From Marixanthomonas spongiae (GTDB lineage Bacteria > Bacteroidota > Bacteroidia > Flavobacteriales > Flavobacteriaceae): 64,000 nucleotides of DNA. The stretch is taken from contig NZ_QEHR01000007.1 in assembly GCF_003095375.1 (NCBI RefSeq), positions 124,001 to 188,000 on the forward strand, in the 5' to 3' direction. The position numbers and the translations under genes are program-made. Positions 1 through 8,289 of the stretch are shown here, one piece after another. The notes under the pieces were generated by a model. The model was not told the origin of the DNA, did no database searches, and saw only the letters and a program-made list of their open reading frames with translations. Every line of letters starts with the position of its first letter. Within the stretch, counting starts at the first letter, position 1.

Positions 1-18
1 GTTGTAATCCGGTTATAA

Positions 19-567
19 TTAAGCGTGTTGCAATTCGTGCTTTCCTTCTTTTATTTCTTCAATGAGTTTTGAATTGAAAGCTGGTAAGTCATCAGGATTT
101 CTACTGGTTACAAAACCTTCATCCACAACTACTTCTTCATCTACCCAATTGGCACCTGCATTGACCAAATCGTCTTTAATGGAGTTAAAAGATGTCATTT
201 TGCGTCCTTTAACCACATCTGCAGATATCAATGTTTGCGGGCCGTGGCAAATAGCTGCCACTGGTTTTTTCTGTTTGAAGAAATCGCGTACAAAAATAAG
301 GGCATCCTCATTTCTACGCAATTTGTCGGGATTGATCACGCCTCCTGGTAGCACCAATGCGTGATATTGGTTTGCATTTACGCTATCCAATGTTTTGTTA
401 ACGGTATATTCGTTGCTCCAATTTCCATCGGCCCAAGCTTTAATGGTTCCGGTTTTTTCACTGACAATGTCCACGGTAAAACCTTCTTTTTCCATGGCTT
501 CCTTAGGAGATTTCAATTCAGACTCTTCAAATCCGTCTGTTGCTATAATTGCTATTCTCTTGTCCAT
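19..567 (-). CDS. DJ-1/PfpI family protein (class I glutamine amidotransferase-like)
   Basis: A 182-residue protein of normal length for the PfpI/YhbO branch of the DJ-1 superfamily. The nucleophile elbow is visible as AICHGP with Cys107 followed by His108, and the conserved acidic pair lies in GFEESE near residues 13-17. LPGG near 73-76 is also typical. Family members are intracellular stress proteins described as proteases, glyoxalases or deglycases of damaged proteins; the sequence cannot decide between these. Monocistronic on the minus strand, with about 115 bp between its stop and nothing recognisable at the window edge. The ATG is followed directly by the first beta strand, so the start is secure. 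Confidence 0.93.
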   Translation of the reverse strand: MDKRIAIIATDGFEESELKSPKEAMEKEGFTVDIVSEKTGTIKAWADGNWSNEYTVNKTLDSVNANQYHALVLPGGVINPDKLRRNEDALIFVRDFFKQKKPVAAICHGPQTLISADVVKGRKMTSFNSIKDDLVNAGANWVDEEVVVDEGFVTSRNPDDLPAFNSKLIEEIKEGKHELQHA

Positions 568-682
568 AATCTTTTTTTTTATCGTTCATAAATCAATTCA
601 ACGATAATATAGCACTATTCTCCCGCTGTTTCCAAAATTTTGATATTAAGGTTGGGTTAAAGTCTGTTAAAGGTATTAAGGC

Positions 683-1630
683 TTAGCAATTCTTGAGTTT
701 TTCAGCTTTAATTTTATCTTTCTCAAGCTTGTTTTTGTATGCTCTCAGCTCTTCCAGTTCTCTTTCGTAAGACAAGGCAGCATGGCTGGAAGGTGTAATG
801 TTAATGTTACGGTGCACAGCCCAGTTCACGGTGAGTTCGGCTCCAAAAAACATAATAAGGCAGGTATAGTATACCCAAAGCAGGATGAGCACAACGCTGC
901 CGGCCGCACCATAGACAGACGCCGGATTGGACTGCGAAAAGTAAAATCCAATCAAGTATTTACCGCCTAAAAACAGCAATGCGGTCACAAATGCGCCCAA
1001 GATCGTGGTTTTCCATTTAATTTTGACATCGGGCAAAATGGTAAAAATAGAAGCAAACAAAGCCGTGACAAACAGCTGTGAAATCAAGAAATTAAGGATG
1101 GTAACCATAACCGAAGAAACACCGGAATAATAAGAGCCTAAATAATCGCTTAAAGCCGAAATAGCTGCCGAGACAAACAAAGTGATTAAAAGCAACAACC
1201 CAATCACCAACACCAAACCAAAGGAAGTTGCCCTTCGTTTTAAAATATTTAAAAAACCTTCCTCTTTGGCCCGTACGCTCCAAATATCGTTCAACGCTTT
1301 TTGAAGTTGAAAAAACACCCCAGTTGCTGCAAATATCAGCATCCCAACACCAATCACAATAGTATTTACCGAGCTGTCCTCAAGAGCGGCATTGGAGATC
1401 ATGGTTTCTATGGCCTCGGCACTGCCCTGCACTATCAATCCGCCAATTTCGTTGGTTATCCTGCCTTGAACAGCTTCCCGGCCATAGAAGACCCCTGCAA
1501 TATGAACGGTAATCATTAACAAAGAAGGCAACGAAAACAAGGCATAATAAGCAATTACGGCACTTTTTGCCCAAGGGTCGTTTTTGTCCCAGCTTAAGTA
1601 CGTTTCTTTTAAAAATTTCAAGATATTCAT
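683..1630 (-). CDS. YihY/BrkB family inner-membrane protein
   Basis: A 315-residue polytopic membrane protein with about six hydrophobic segments between residues 20 and 270. The family hallmark SAVIAYYALFSLPSL near residues 23-37 and the polar GREAVQGRI segment fit the YihY/UPF0761 family. These proteins were once called ribonuclease BN, but that activity belongs to another gene; their function is unknown, possibly transport. The C-terminus after the last membrane helix is a charged, probably helical tail rich in Glu and Lys. Its own transcription unit: the Lrp gene upstream on the same strand is closed by a hairpin at 1711-1740. Confidence 0.9.
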   Translation of the reverse strand: MNILKFLKETYLSWDKNDPWAKSAVIAYYALFSLPSLLMITVHIAGVFYGREAVQGRITNEIGGLIVQGSAEAIETMISNAALEDSSVNTIVIGVGMLIFAATGVFFQLQKALNDIWSVRAKEEGFLNILKRRATSFGLVLVIGLLLLITLFVSAAISALSDYLGSYYSGVSSVMVTILNFLISQLFVTALFASIFTILPDVKIKWKTTILGAFVTALLFLGGKYLIGFYFSQSNPASVYGAAGSVVLILLWVYYTCLIMFFGAELTVNWAVHRNINITPSSHAALSYERELEELRAYKNKLEKDKIKAEKLKNC

Positions 1631-1710
1631 CCTGTAGGGTATTTTTTGTTCGGTTAATGCAGTGCGGTTTATAACAGCGTATTTTTAAAAATGAACTGAA
1701 CCTAAAGATA

Positions 1711-1740
1711 AAAACCCTTTGCTTGCTGGCAAAGGGTTTG
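1711..1740 (-). terminator. Rho-independent terminator after the Lrp-family gene
   Basis: An 11-bp stem (AAACCCTTTGC pairing with GCAAAGGGTTT) with a six-base loop lies about 20 bp past the stop of the Lrp gene. Read on the minus strand, the stem is followed by a short T run. Confidence 0.7.
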
Positions 1741-1761
1741 TACATCTTTTAAGTAATTCCG

Positions 1762-2244
1762 TTAGTTGATATCCTTAAAAATAGAGTGCATCAATCGTTT
1801 TTTGTCGTTAATGCTTTCTTCTAAAGAAATCATGGTTTCAGTTCTAGTAACCCCCTCAATATCATCTATTTGATAGATGATGTTTTTGGCGTGGCTGGTA
1901 TCTTTTGCCCTAATCTTGCAAAAGATGTTAAACTTGCCGGTAGTAACGTGGGCGACGGTCACAAAGGGAATTTCGTTAATGCGTTCCATAACAAATTGCG
2001 TTTGGGAAGTTTTTTGAAGAAACACCCCAATGTATGCAATAAAGGAATAACCTAATTTCTCGTAATCCAATTTTAAGGAAGAACCGGTAATAAAACCCGC
2101 ATCTTCCATTTTTTTAACGCGAACGTGAACTGTTCCGGCGGAAATACCCAGTTTTTTTGCAATATCGGTAAATGCCGTACGGGTATTATCGATAAGCATA
2201 TCAAGGATTTTGTGGTCTGTGTCGTCTAATTTGAATTTTGCCAT
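1762..2244 (-). CDS. Lrp/AsnC family transcriptional regulator
   Basis: A 160-residue protein with the standard two-domain layout. An N-terminal winged helix-turn-helix (residues about 8-60, with DIAKKLGISAGTVHVRVKKM as recognition region) is followed by a RAM ligand-binding domain (about 68-150). Such proteins form dimers or octamers and sense amino acids. No adjacent amino acid gene points to its target; the neighbours on either side are separate units. It starts at the only sensible ATG, and a hairpin terminator follows the stop. Confidence 0.93.
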   Translation of the reverse strand: MAKFKLDDTDHKILDMLIDNTRTAFTDIAKKLGISAGTVHVRVKKMEDAGFITGSSLKLDYEKLGYSFIAYIGVFLQKTSQTQFVMERINEIPFVTVAHVTTGKFNIFCKIRAKDTSHAKNIIYQIDDIEGVTRTETMISLEESINDKKRLMHSIFKDIN

Positions 2245-2303
2245 AGCTCTTGTATTTTTTTGGAATGCAAAAATAGTAAGTTTTTCACAATAAAAGAACT
2301 GTT

Positions 2304-3449
2304 TTATTGAAAAATAATTTCTTTCCCATTATTTTTATAATGAATTGTTAAAACTTTTTCGCCTTTACGAAAATTTTCATGCGAATTCACTAAAATCACG
2401 TTACCGTTGGCCGACAGTTCTTTATGTCCGTTGCAATCAGTTACCTCGTCAATGGCCTCAATAACAGGAATAAAGTGGATTTTTCCATTGGTTAGTATTT
2501 CTTGGTATTGAATGGCCACCGAAACAGTCCGCTGCTCTTTTTCCAAATAGACATCGCGCAAAATAATATCCCGAAAATTCTTTTTGTTTTCCGGTATGTT
2601 GAAATACTCCAAATAATCGACACTTTGCTCATTGTAAAATGTACCGATGCCGAAAAGCTCCACCAATGCATAAAAAATAAACTCCCGTGTTTTTTCCCGC
2701 TGGTAATCGTTTTGATAATGCCCAGCTTCAAACAACAATGTAGGTACGCCAGCGGCCGTAAAACTATCGCCCACACAATTGATGTTGAATGAATCGTCAT
2801 AACGCCCTATTTGACAGGGAATGTGCTCCTTCAAGGCACGATGCATCTTTACGATCTCCTTCATAGCTGTTTTGCGGGTGGCTGTAACCGTTCTATTCGT
2901 GTCGGCTGAAGGCGCAAGAAAAGATACCGTCGCCGGTTGCTTGTTTTCAAGTCCATATATGGTGCGCTGGTCGTGAAGGTTTAAGCATAGGTCTGGTTTT
3001 ACTTCGGTAAAAAGATCGTAAAGAAGCTTACTTTCTTGTTGTGTCCGGTTATGTGCATCCCTGTTTAAATCGATGTTATTAGCATTTTCACGGGTATATG
3101 CTTCAGCGCCATCTGGATTTAATATAGGAATAAGATACAGCGTATAAGAATTTAAAAACCGCTTCTTTTCTTTTTGAAATACGTCTTTTTGATTTAAAAA
3201 CTGCAAGAAATCTATAACCGCTTTTGTGGTGGTCGATTCATTTCCGTGCATTTGCGACCAAGCCAAAGCTTTTTTAGACCCTTTTCCGATTTTTAAAACA
3301 GGGATTTCTTTCCCTTTTTCTGAAATGCCTGTTTTATGAACAACAACTTCCGAATTGTTTTTTATAAGCGGAAGCACATCTTCCAAAACAACATATCGCC
3401 CTTTAACAGGTGCCGAAAAATAGGATTGATAAGCAGCTTTAATTTTCAT
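2304..3449 (-). CDS. M14 family zinc carboxypeptidase-like metallopeptidase
   Basis: A 381-residue protein with the M14 zinc signature: HGNE (His68 and Glu71) and a third ligand in LNLHD (His159). The substrate-binding segment NPDGAEAYTREN begins at residue 111, and the catalytic Glu is probably Glu241 in LLFEAGH. There is no signal peptide, so it is likely cytoplasmic. The C-terminal 100 residues form an extra beta-rich region. The substrate (C-terminal residues of peptides, or muropeptides) cannot be told. It is transcribed divergently from the HTH regulator at 3742, and three palindromes sit 14-88 bp upstream of its start, which suggests control by that regulator. Confidence 0.88.
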   Translation of the reverse strand: MKIKAAYQSYFSAPVKGRYVVLEDVLPLIKNNSEVVVHKTGISEKGKEIPVLKIGKGSKKALAWSQMHGNESTTTKAVIDFLQFLNQKDVFQKEKKRFLNSYTLYLIPILNPDGAEAYTRENANNIDLNRDAHNRTQQESKLLYDLFTEVKPDLCLNLHDQRTIYGLENKQPATVSFLAPSADTNRTVTATRKTAMKEIVKMHRALKEHIPCQIGRYDDSFNINCVGDSFTAAGVPTLLFEAGHYQNDYQREKTREFIFYALVELFGIGTFYNEQSVDYLEYFNIPENKKNFRDIILRDVYLEKEQRTVSVAIQYQEILTNGKIHFIPVIEAIDEVTDCNGHKELSANGNVILVNSHENFRKGEKVLTIHYKNNGKEIIFQ

Positions 3450-3462
3450 ACCTAAAAAATGT

Positions 3463-3537
3463 GTTTACAAAACTAAACAACTCTTTGTTTACAAATGTAA
3501 TCAACAAAATAAAATAGTTTTGTGTACATCTGTAAAC
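3463..3537. promoter_or_regulatory. Three operator-like palindromes upstream of the M14 peptidase
   Basis: Three imperfect copies of a 16-bp palindrome with half-site GTTTAC occur at 3463-3478 (GTTTACAAAACTAAAC), 3487-3501 (GTTTACAAATGTAAT) and 3522-3537 (GTGTACATCTGTAAAC). They lie directly upstream of the minus-strand peptidase start at 3449, where its promoter must be. Two more copies lie at the divergent regulator gene. Repetition and symmetry argue for binding of a dimeric protein. Confidence 0.65.
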
Positions 3538-3699
3538 AATCGCCATTCTTTATCGCATACAAAAAACCAATTTTGAAGCAATATATATCATTTAATTGTC
3601 ATATAACTGTATTCTAATATTTTAAGTGTTGTTACTTAAATTTAAATATTAAGTATTTTAACCTATTTTTGATTGATTATTGTATGTTTCTTGACAATT

Positions 3700-3750
3700 G
3701 TTTACATTTGTAAATGTTGCAATTATAAGTTATATGTTACAATGGTAAAC
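3700..3750. promoter_or_regulatory. Two operator-like palindromes at the HTH regulator start
   Basis: The most symmetric copy of the motif, GTTTACATTTGTAAAT, lies at 3700-3715. A second, GTTACAATGGTAAAC at 3736-3750, covers the ATG of the regulator. Binding over the start codon would block transcription or translation of the regulator itself, so autorepression is the simplest reading. Confidence 0.6.
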
Positions 3751-4128
3751 AGTGAGGATTTTACAAAAAGGCTTGAAAAAATTATGGGTTTTTATGGTCT
3801 TTCGGCCACAGCATTTTCTGAGGCGATTGAATTTAACCGCTCCACGATTTCGCATCTGCTTTCCGGAAGGAATAAACCCAGTTTGGAGTTTGTGATGAAA
3901 GTCATTCAAACATTTCCCGAAGTGGAACTGTATTGGCTATTAAATGGAAAAGGAACCTTCCCTCCTAACGAGAATAACAAAATTGGCTCAAATACAGAAA
4001 AAAAGACTCAAATTAAAAAAACAGCTTTAGATAATCCTGAATCACAAGATTCGGTGACCACGAAAAAAGAAATAGACCGCATCGTGATCTTCTATTCCGA
4101 CGGAAGTTTTAAAGCCTATGAAAAATAA
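3742..4128 (+). CDS. Small XRE-like helix-turn-helix transcriptional regulator
   Basis: A 128-residue protein starting at ATG 3742. A longer in-frame start at 3673 would place residues across the palindrome at 3700 and adds a sequence unlike the family. Residues about 5-68 form an XRE-type helix-turn-helix; SRSTISHLLSG-like recognition is visible as FNRSTISHLLSGRNKPS. A polar linker rich in Lys, Asn and Thr follows, then a short C-terminal motif, DRIVIFYSDGSFKAYE, that resembles the tail of other flavobacterial regulators. It is divergent from the M14 peptidase, with operator-like palindromes between them and over its own start. Confidence 0.85.
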   Translation: MVNSEDFTKRLEKIMGFYGLSATAFSEAIEFNRSTISHLLSGRNKPSLEFVMKVIQTFPEVELYWLLNGKGTFPPNENNKIGSNTEKKTQIKKTALDNPESQDSVTTKKEIDRIVIFYSDGSFKAYEK

Positions 4129-4209
4129 GCGGCTCGAACCTTAAATTATTCCTGTTAAACTTGGGCTGAATTGTATAAAATTTCAGAAATTCGCATAAAA
4201 ACCACTGCA

Positions 4210-4587
4210 ATGCGATTTATCATCCTTGGCGCTCTGTTTTTCCTGTTACTAAGCTGCTATCAACCTGAACGGGACTGCAAAAAATTTAAAACCGGCAAAT
4301 TTGAGTTTAAAGCTTTGGTGGGCACCGAACTGCAAACCACGACTTTTGTGCGGAACGATTCCATAGAAATTGACTATTACAAAGGGAAGGCCGACACCTC
4401 GAGCATCCGGTGGATCAATAACTGTGAGTACATTGTGCAAAAAATCAACCCTAAAAGCCAAGCTGAAAAAAAAGCCATCCATATGAAAATACTTACCACC
4501 GAAGGAGATAAATACACCTTTGAGTACAATGTGGTAGGCGAACAAAACAAGCAAAAGGGAACGGCGGTGAAGGTGGGTAGTCAGTAG
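4210..4587 (+). CDS. Small lipoprotein, function unknown
   Basis: A 125-residue exported lipoprotein when started at ATG 4210. Hydrophobic residues 2-15 lead into the lipobox LLLSC, with Cys17 as the lipidated residue. An in-frame earlier start at 4171 would put 13 charged residues before the signal and is less likely. The mature part is a small, mostly beta protein with no motif I recognise. Proteins of this type often sit near parC in flavobacteria and can carry a misleading topoisomerase label in databases; nothing here supports a topoisomerase role. Confidence 0.75.
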   Translation: MRFIILGALFFLLLSCYQPERDCKKFKTGKFEFKALVGTELQTTTFVRNDSIEIDYYKGKADTSSIRWINNCEYIVQKINPKSQAEKKAIHMKILTTEGDKYTFEYNVVGEQNKQKGTAVKVGSQ

Positions 4588-4722
4588 TCGGTGGTAGATA
4601 GTTATCAAACACCACTATTGGTATTTCTTAGTGATTTTGGTTCTTGATAAATCCACGGGCACTGTGAGCTTTGGTTGGGGGTGTTGAGGGGGTGATTTTA
4701 AGGTTTGAGTTTAAAAAAACAC

Positions 4723-5151
4723 TTATTTTTTTCCTTTTAGCATCGCGTTTTGCTCTTCCATTAACTTTTCAATATTCGACAAAAGCTCAATATTTTTAGG
4801 CGTTTCCACCTCTTTGTTTTTTGGATCTTCTGATTTTTTCTTGAAGCGGTTGATAAATTTTATCACTACAAAGATTGTGAAAGCTATGATGAAAAAATCG
4901 ATCAATACCTCTAAAAGCTCGCCATATCCAATGGCAATTTCCTCGGCTTCCCCAGCGGCCTGACGAAGGATGTATTTTTTATTGGAAAGCTTGACGTCTT
5001 CAGTCATTAACGACAAAGGCGGCATCACTACCTTTTTTACTAAGGTGCTGACCACCTTGTTAAAAGCGGTACCAATAATGATTCCCACCGCCATATCGAT
5101 CATATTGCCCTTGATCGCAAAATTTTTGAATTCTTTAAATAAACCTGCCAT
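4723..5151 (-). CDS. mscL: Large-conductance mechanosensitive channel MscL
   Basis: A 142-residue protein of normal MscL length. The first helix contains FKNFAIKGNMIDMAVGIIIG (residues 7-26), the conserved pore-lining TM1 of the homopentamer. TM2 lies near residues 80-102 (LIDFFIIAFTIFVVIKF). A charged C-terminal cytoplasmic helix with NIEKLMEEQNAMLKGKK closes the protein. It opens under osmotic downshock to release solutes from the cytoplasm. It follows parC on the same strand after 21 bp, so it may be co-transcribed with it. Confidence 0.97.
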   Translation of the reverse strand: MAGLFKEFKNFAIKGNMIDMAVGIIIGTAFNKVVSTLVKKVVMPPLSLMTEDVKLSNKKYILRQAAGEAEEIAIGYGELLEVLIDFFIIAFTIFVVIKFINRFKKKSEDPKNKEVETPKNIELLSNIEKLMEEQNAMLKGKK

Positions 5152-5172
5152 AAGCCTCTTTAATTGCTTTTG

Positions 5173-7797
5173 TTAAAATAATGAAGTTTGCCCTTCCCCA
5201 TCGTCTTTTTCGTCTTGTTCGGAAACCTCTTCTTCATCTACCACGTCCATATCTTCTGCAGATACTTCTTTTGGAGGATTATATGGCAGCGGGTCTAAAG
5301 TGTTTATCTCAAGTACTTTGTCTTTGGTCAATTGGTTGCCCAACGCTGTGATGCCTTTTACGGAGATGAACTCCTCCAGGTTCACTTCCATATTGTCCTG
5401 TCGCTCTTTGCCGCGTTGTTTTACAAACACCACTTCGGCCATGGGACGGTGTTCGGTGAAAATCTTTTCGAGATACGATTTGGGATGGTCTGAAATGATC
5501 ACTTCTTCCTTGTCGGGGTTTTCCACCAAAAAGCGTTTTACGTAAAACAATTCCTTTTCGCCGTCCCAATAAATCGCTGAAAGTGGTTTTTTTGGTTCCC
5601 ATTTTTCGAGAACGATCATATCGTCATCAAAACGTAAGGTCAACTCCGGAATGGCGGTTTTAACCGTTCCGTCTTGGTTAACGATCAACAAGCGGTCTTC
5701 ACTTTTAAACTGCCCAAGCAATTCGCCCCGGCCATCCATGTTAAGGCGCTTTACGGTTTCGTCAAACCAAATTTTCCGTGGTTTTAAGGTAGATAGGCCT
5801 TTTTCTTTCAGCTCCACGCGTTTTACGGGATATTTGGTAACGATATTTCCTTTAGATCGGCGTCCTTTTACTTTTTGATCGGCAAAATCCAGATCGAACT
5901 TCAGTTTTTTAATATTGCCTTTTTGGCGCAACAAAACCGTTACCACCTCGGCCTCCCCATTGGGATTTGCAGTAAAATAAAGCACTTTGCTGCCTTTTTT
6001 GCCTTGCGTAAGGTCATATTCACGGTCACGGGTCATGGAAGTTACCGAAAACCGTTTTACATAGGTTGTTCCGTTTTTGCCATCACGGTAAATCATATTG
6101 TAGATACGGCGTTTGTCTTTCTTTTTAAAGACTGCGACGTGAATGATGTTCTTGCCTATAAAGGTTTTGCTATCAACTTTGGTGACCATCATTTTTCCTT
6201 CTTCGGTGAAGACAATGATATCGTCAATGTCGCTGCAGTCGGTTACATATTCTTCGCGCCGCATGCTCGTACCGATAAACCCTTCTTTTCGGTTTACGTA
6301 GAGCTTTGTGTTGCGGATAACCACCTTTGTGGCTTCAATATCCTCAAATACCCGTATTTCGGTCTTTCGCTCTTTTCCTTCGCCATAATCTTTCTTTAAC
6401 CGTTTAAAGTAATCGATTGCGTATTCAATTAAATTATTTAAGTGATGCTTTACTTGGGCAATGCTATCTTCCAGTGCCTCAATTTTTTGTTGGGCTTTGT
6501 CTATATCGAATTTTGAAATACGTTTGATCCTAATTTCGGTCAACCGGACGATATCTTCTTCGGTCACGGCACGTTTTAAATGTTTGATGTGCGGTTTCAA
6601 TCCGTTGTCTATCGCTTGGATCACGCCTTCCCAAGTTTCTTCTTCTTCAATATCCCGATAAATCCTGTTCTCGATAAAAATGCGTTCTAAAGAGGCAAAG
6701 TGCCATTGCTCTTCAAATTCGTCCAACTTTATTTCCAGTTCGCTTTTCAGTAGTTCCACGGTCCTGTCGGTAGAACGGCGGAGCATTTCAGAAACCCCAA
6801 TAAATAAGGGTTTGTTGTCTTCTATAACACAGCCTAATGGTGAAACGGAAGTCTCACAATTGGTAAAAGCATAAAGCGCATCGATGGTTTTGTCTGGTGA
6901 AATGCCACTCGGGATGTGTACAAGGATTTCCACTTCGGCAGCAGTATTGTCTTCAATTTTCTTGATTTTTATCTTGCCCTTTTCATTGGCCTTTAAAATG
7001 GAGTCTATTAAAGAAGAAGTGGTGGTGCCGTAGGGTATTTCGGTGATGACCAAGATGTTTTTGTCGTATTGGCTTATTTTTGCACGACTTCGTATTCTAC
7101 CGCCGCGAACGCCGTCTTTATAGTCGGTTGCGTCCATAATACCACCCGTTGGAAAATCGGGAACCAACTGAAAGCGTTTTCCTTGAAGGTGCTTAATTGA
7201 AGCATCAATCAACTCGATAAAATTGTGTGGCAATACTTTTGTGGAAAGCCCCACAGCAATACCTTCCGCTCCTTGTGCCAGCAACAGTGGAAACATAACC
7301 GGTAAATTTATCGGTTCTTTTTTGCGACCGTCATAGGAAGCTTGCCATCCTGTAATTTTGGGGTTGTAAACAACATCCAGGGCAAACTTTGAAAGCCGTG
7401 CTTCAATATACCGGGATGCTGCGGCACGGTCGCCAGTCAAGATGTTTCCCCAGTTACCCTGAGTGTCAATTAGCAGGTCTTTTTGGCCAATTTGCACCAT
7501 AGCATCGGCAATACTGGCGTCACCATGCGGATGGTACTGCATGGTGTGCCCCACAATATTGGCTACTTTGTTGTAACGGCCGTCATCCAGGTCTTTCATA
7601 GAATGCATGATACGGCGCTGCACCGGTTTAAAACCATCTTCAATGGCAGGGACGGCGCGTTCCAAGATCACATAACTGGCATAATCGAGAAACCAGTCGC
7701 GGTACATGCCCGTTACTTTGGTGATGGTCTCACTGTTTTCGGTAGGTTGCTCTTGTGGGTTTAGTTCTTCTTCGTTTGGGGTATTTTCTTCCGCCAT
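5173..7797 (-). CDS. parC: DNA topoisomerase IV subunit A
   Basis: An 874-residue type IIA topoisomerase breakage-rejoining subunit. The N-terminal winged-helix domain has FKPVQRRIMHSM near residues 56-67, and the catalytic tyrosine is Tyr130 in AAASRYIEARLS. A coiled-coil gate follows around residues 390-480, then a C-terminal beta-pinwheel domain with a degenerate GyrA-box-like segment (KGRRSKGN). The degenerate box favours topoisomerase IV, the decatenating enzyme, over gyrase. The acidic tail is typical of the flavobacterial protein. The partner subunit parE lies upstream on the same strand, separated by a pseudogene. Confidence 0.95.
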   Translation of the reverse strand: MAEENTPNEEELNPQEQPTENSETITKVTGMYRDWFLDYASYVILERAVPAIEDGFKPVQRRIMHSMKDLDDGRYNKVANIVGHTMQYHPHGDASIADAMVQIGQKDLLIDTQGNWGNILTGDRAAASRYIEARLSKFALDVVYNPKITGWQASYDGRKKEPINLPVMFPLLLAQGAEGIAVGLSTKVLPHNFIELIDASIKHLQGKRFQLVPDFPTGGIMDATDYKDGVRGGRIRSRAKISQYDKNILVITEIPYGTTTSSLIDSILKANEKGKIKIKKIEDNTAAEVEILVHIPSGISPDKTIDALYAFTNCETSVSPLGCVIEDNKPLFIGVSEMLRRSTDRTVELLKSELEIKLDEFEEQWHFASLERIFIENRIYRDIEEEETWEGVIQAIDNGLKPHIKHLKRAVTEEDIVRLTEIRIKRISKFDIDKAQQKIEALEDSIAQVKHHLNNLIEYAIDYFKRLKKDYGEGKERKTEIRVFEDIEATKVVIRNTKLYVNRKEGFIGTSMRREEYVTDCSDIDDIIVFTEEGKMMVTKVDSKTFIGKNIIHVAVFKKKDKRRIYNMIYRDGKNGTTYVKRFSVTSMTRDREYDLTQGKKGSKVLYFTANPNGEAEVVTVLLRQKGNIKKLKFDLDFADQKVKGRRSKGNIVTKYPVKRVELKEKGLSTLKPRKIWFDETVKRLNMDGRGELLGQFKSEDRLLIVNQDGTVKTAIPELTLRFDDDMIVLEKWEPKKPLSAIYWDGEKELFYVKRFLVENPDKEEVIISDHPKSYLEKIFTEHRPMAEVVFVKQRGKERQDNMEVNLEEFISVKGITALGNQLTKDKVLEINTLDPLPYNPPKEVSAEDMDVVDEEEVSEQDEKDDGEGQTSLF

Positions 7798-7831
7798 GTG
7801 CTATAATTAATCTGCTGTTACAGTTTGTGTT

Positions 7832-8274
7832 TTATTTCTGAATGATATAGACTCCGTTATCAGGTTAAATTTCTTTTCCATTAAGTTTAAATTTTTCAAT
7901 TTCTTAAACATCAAAACAATCTCCTTTATTTACCTTTAATATAAGGTTCAAAATTTCTGTTTCATCTTCATTTAAATTCAAAAAATAGTTATTTCCAGAG
8001 TTTAATTGTTCATAATATAGTTCTATTATCGTTTTTTCATTTCCTTGAAAAAATTCAAAAAAAGCGTGTCTTCATTACCCGTCAGTGTGATTTCTGAAGG
8101 CTTATATACATTATCTTCCCCTAATAGCGAATTGCCTTTACTGTCCTCAATAGTTACAAGCGCTACCGATTGTGGAGGTGATAATAGCATAGCGCAGTCA
8201 TCGTATCTATCGCAAGAAAAAAACTGCAAAACAATTATGAGAAAAAATATTTTTATTGCCCTGATTTTAAACAT
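7832..8274 (-). pseudogene. Decayed lipoprotein gene between parE and parC (one frameshift, two stops)
   Basis: The first 79 codons encode a lipoprotein: hydrophobic residues 8-20, then the lipobox FFSC with Cys21. The frame then runs into a stop at 8026-8028. Adding one base to the six-A tract at 8048-8053 restores a good reading frame with TIIELYYEQLNSGNNYF and EDETEILNLILK. This continues through two in-frame TAA codons (after GDCFDV and after FKLNGKEI) to a natural-looking end, PDNGVYIIQK, at 7832. With the missing base the gene would be 148 codons. Three lesions on one consistent protein argue for true decay, not a single sequencing error. Function unknown. Confidence 0.75.
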
Positions 8275-8289
8275 TTAAAATATTTTAAT

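Noticed and set aside
3450-3741. Prophage repressor/operator region
   Set aside because: The regulator looks like a small phage-type repressor and has repeated operators, but no phage gene, integrase or attachment site is near.
8026-8274. Intact 82-residue lipoprotein
   Set aside because: The stop results from a lost base in an A6 tract; the original frame continues as coherent protein to 7832 with further lesions.
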